This document shows positions 5,866 through 6,137 of a stretch of 6,137 nucleotides of DNA, piece by piece. Made by a program: the position numbers and the translations under genes. The notes below the pieces were generated by a model. That model worked only from the letters and a program-made list of their open reading frames with translations, had not been told where the DNA came from and made no database searches. Each line of letters starts with the position of its first letter. The first letter of the stretch is position 1. The DNA comes from Acidobacteriaceae bacterium. GTDB lineage: Bacteria > Acidobacteriota > Terriglobia > Terriglobales > Acidobacteriaceae. Location: the NCBI GenBank assembly GCA_003162495.1, contig PMOF01000154.1, positions 4,452 to 10,588 on the forward strand, given 5' to 3'.

Positions 5866-6137
5866 TTAGGCTGCCATGGCCTGGGCAAGACGGCGGACGG
5901 TCAGGACTGTGATGTCGTCGTCCTGGCCAAAAGTTTTAGCGGCGTCGGCGATGTAATAGGCCGTTTGGTTGCTGAGATTGTGAACGCGGTCGAAGCCGAA
6001 GAGCTCGCCGGACGGTTGGCGGGCCTCGACTACTCCATCGGACATCAGCAGCACACGGTCGCCGGGATGGAGGAACAGGTGTATTTCTTCGTAGGTGATC
6101 TCGGGCAGAACGCCGAGCGGAAGTCCGCCCAGAATCT
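5866..6137 (-). CDS. SpoIIE/PP2C-type serine phosphatase, C-terminal part (5' end beyond window)
   Basis: The frame is open from the right edge to the TAA at 5866, giving the last 89 complete codons. It reads LGGLPLGVLPEITYEEIHL, then LHPGDRVLLMSDGVVEAR, ELFGFDRV and finally FGQDDDITVLTVRRLA. These are the closing motifs of the SpoIIE/RsbU phosphatase domain: the LPLGVL strand, the PGDxLLLxSDGVxEA motif with a metal-binding Asp, and the GxDDDITVL motif with the last metal-binding Asp. Such Mn-dependent phosphatases dephosphorylate anti-anti-sigma (STAS) proteins or act in two-component signalling, usually behind PAS, GAF, HAMP or membrane sensor domains. The sensor half lies outside the window, so its signal is unknown. 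The GTG at 6052-6054 is not a plausible start because domain sequence continues upstream of it. The protein ends in a short Ala-rich tail after the domain. Confidence 0.9.
   Translation of the reverse strand, partial: ILGGLPLGVLPEITYEEIHLFLHPGDRVLLMSDGVVEARQPSGELFGFDRVHNLSNQTAYYIADAAKTFGQDDDITVLTVRRLAQAMAA

Noticed and set aside
5433..5888. Full 151-codon frame as the VOC protein
   Set aside because: The first 25-30 codons overlap the end of the phosphatase gene, do not resemble the family and would bury the AAGGAG ribosome site.
1..6137. CRISPR array, tRNA, rRNA, insertion sequence or multi-gene defence system
   Set aside because: No regularly spaced repeats, no cloverleaf-like segments, no transposase-like frame and no clustered defence genes were found; the only toxin-like gene is the broken vapC.

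Overview
The window is 6137 bases of moderately GC-rich, densely coded bacterial DNA. Gene content suggests an acidobacterium (Acidobacteriota, Terriglobia-like). The basis is a bacterial inositol-phosphate synthase, a SpoIIE-type phosphatase tail, a VOC protein of a recognisable style and a short membrane-anchored protein of a kind I associate with that phylum. The assignment rests on recognised protein style, not on a search.

The left part is on the plus strand. It holds a DedA/VTT-family membrane protein (97-735), then a 112-base gap with an unusual cluster of GGAACAG-type heptamers, then inositol-3-phosphate synthase (848-2194). The first gene serves membrane homeostasis or lipid handling and the second makes inositol phosphate for inositol lipids or solutes, so a shared envelope theme is possible but unproven. 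A short repeat-bearing spacer (2195-2368) separates this pair from the convergent gene to the right.

Everything from 2369 to the right edge is on the minus strand. Reading along transcription from the right edge there are: the C-terminal end of a SpoIIE/PP2C-type phosphatase (cut by the window), a small VOC (glyoxalase/bleomycin-resistance-like) protein probably starting at a TTG codon, a broken vapC PIN-domain toxin, a 172-residue membrane-anchored protein of unknown function, and a CSS-motif/EAL cyclic-di-GMP phosphodiesterase with an intact catalytic site.

The clearest unusual feature is the vapC remnant. Its two halves lie in different frames, its N-terminus with the first catalytic aspartate is gone, and no antitoxin gene is visible, so it looks like a decayed toxin-antitoxin locus. 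Second-tier observations are competing short hairpins upstream of the EAL gene, an Arg-to-Gln change at a normally conserved DedA position, a second periplasmic cysteine pair and a proline/histidine-rich tail on the EAL protein, and repeat clusters in two intergenic gaps. I see no CRISPR array, rRNA, tRNA, insertion sequence or defence island. Apart from the gene decay, this looks like ordinary chromosomal sequence.
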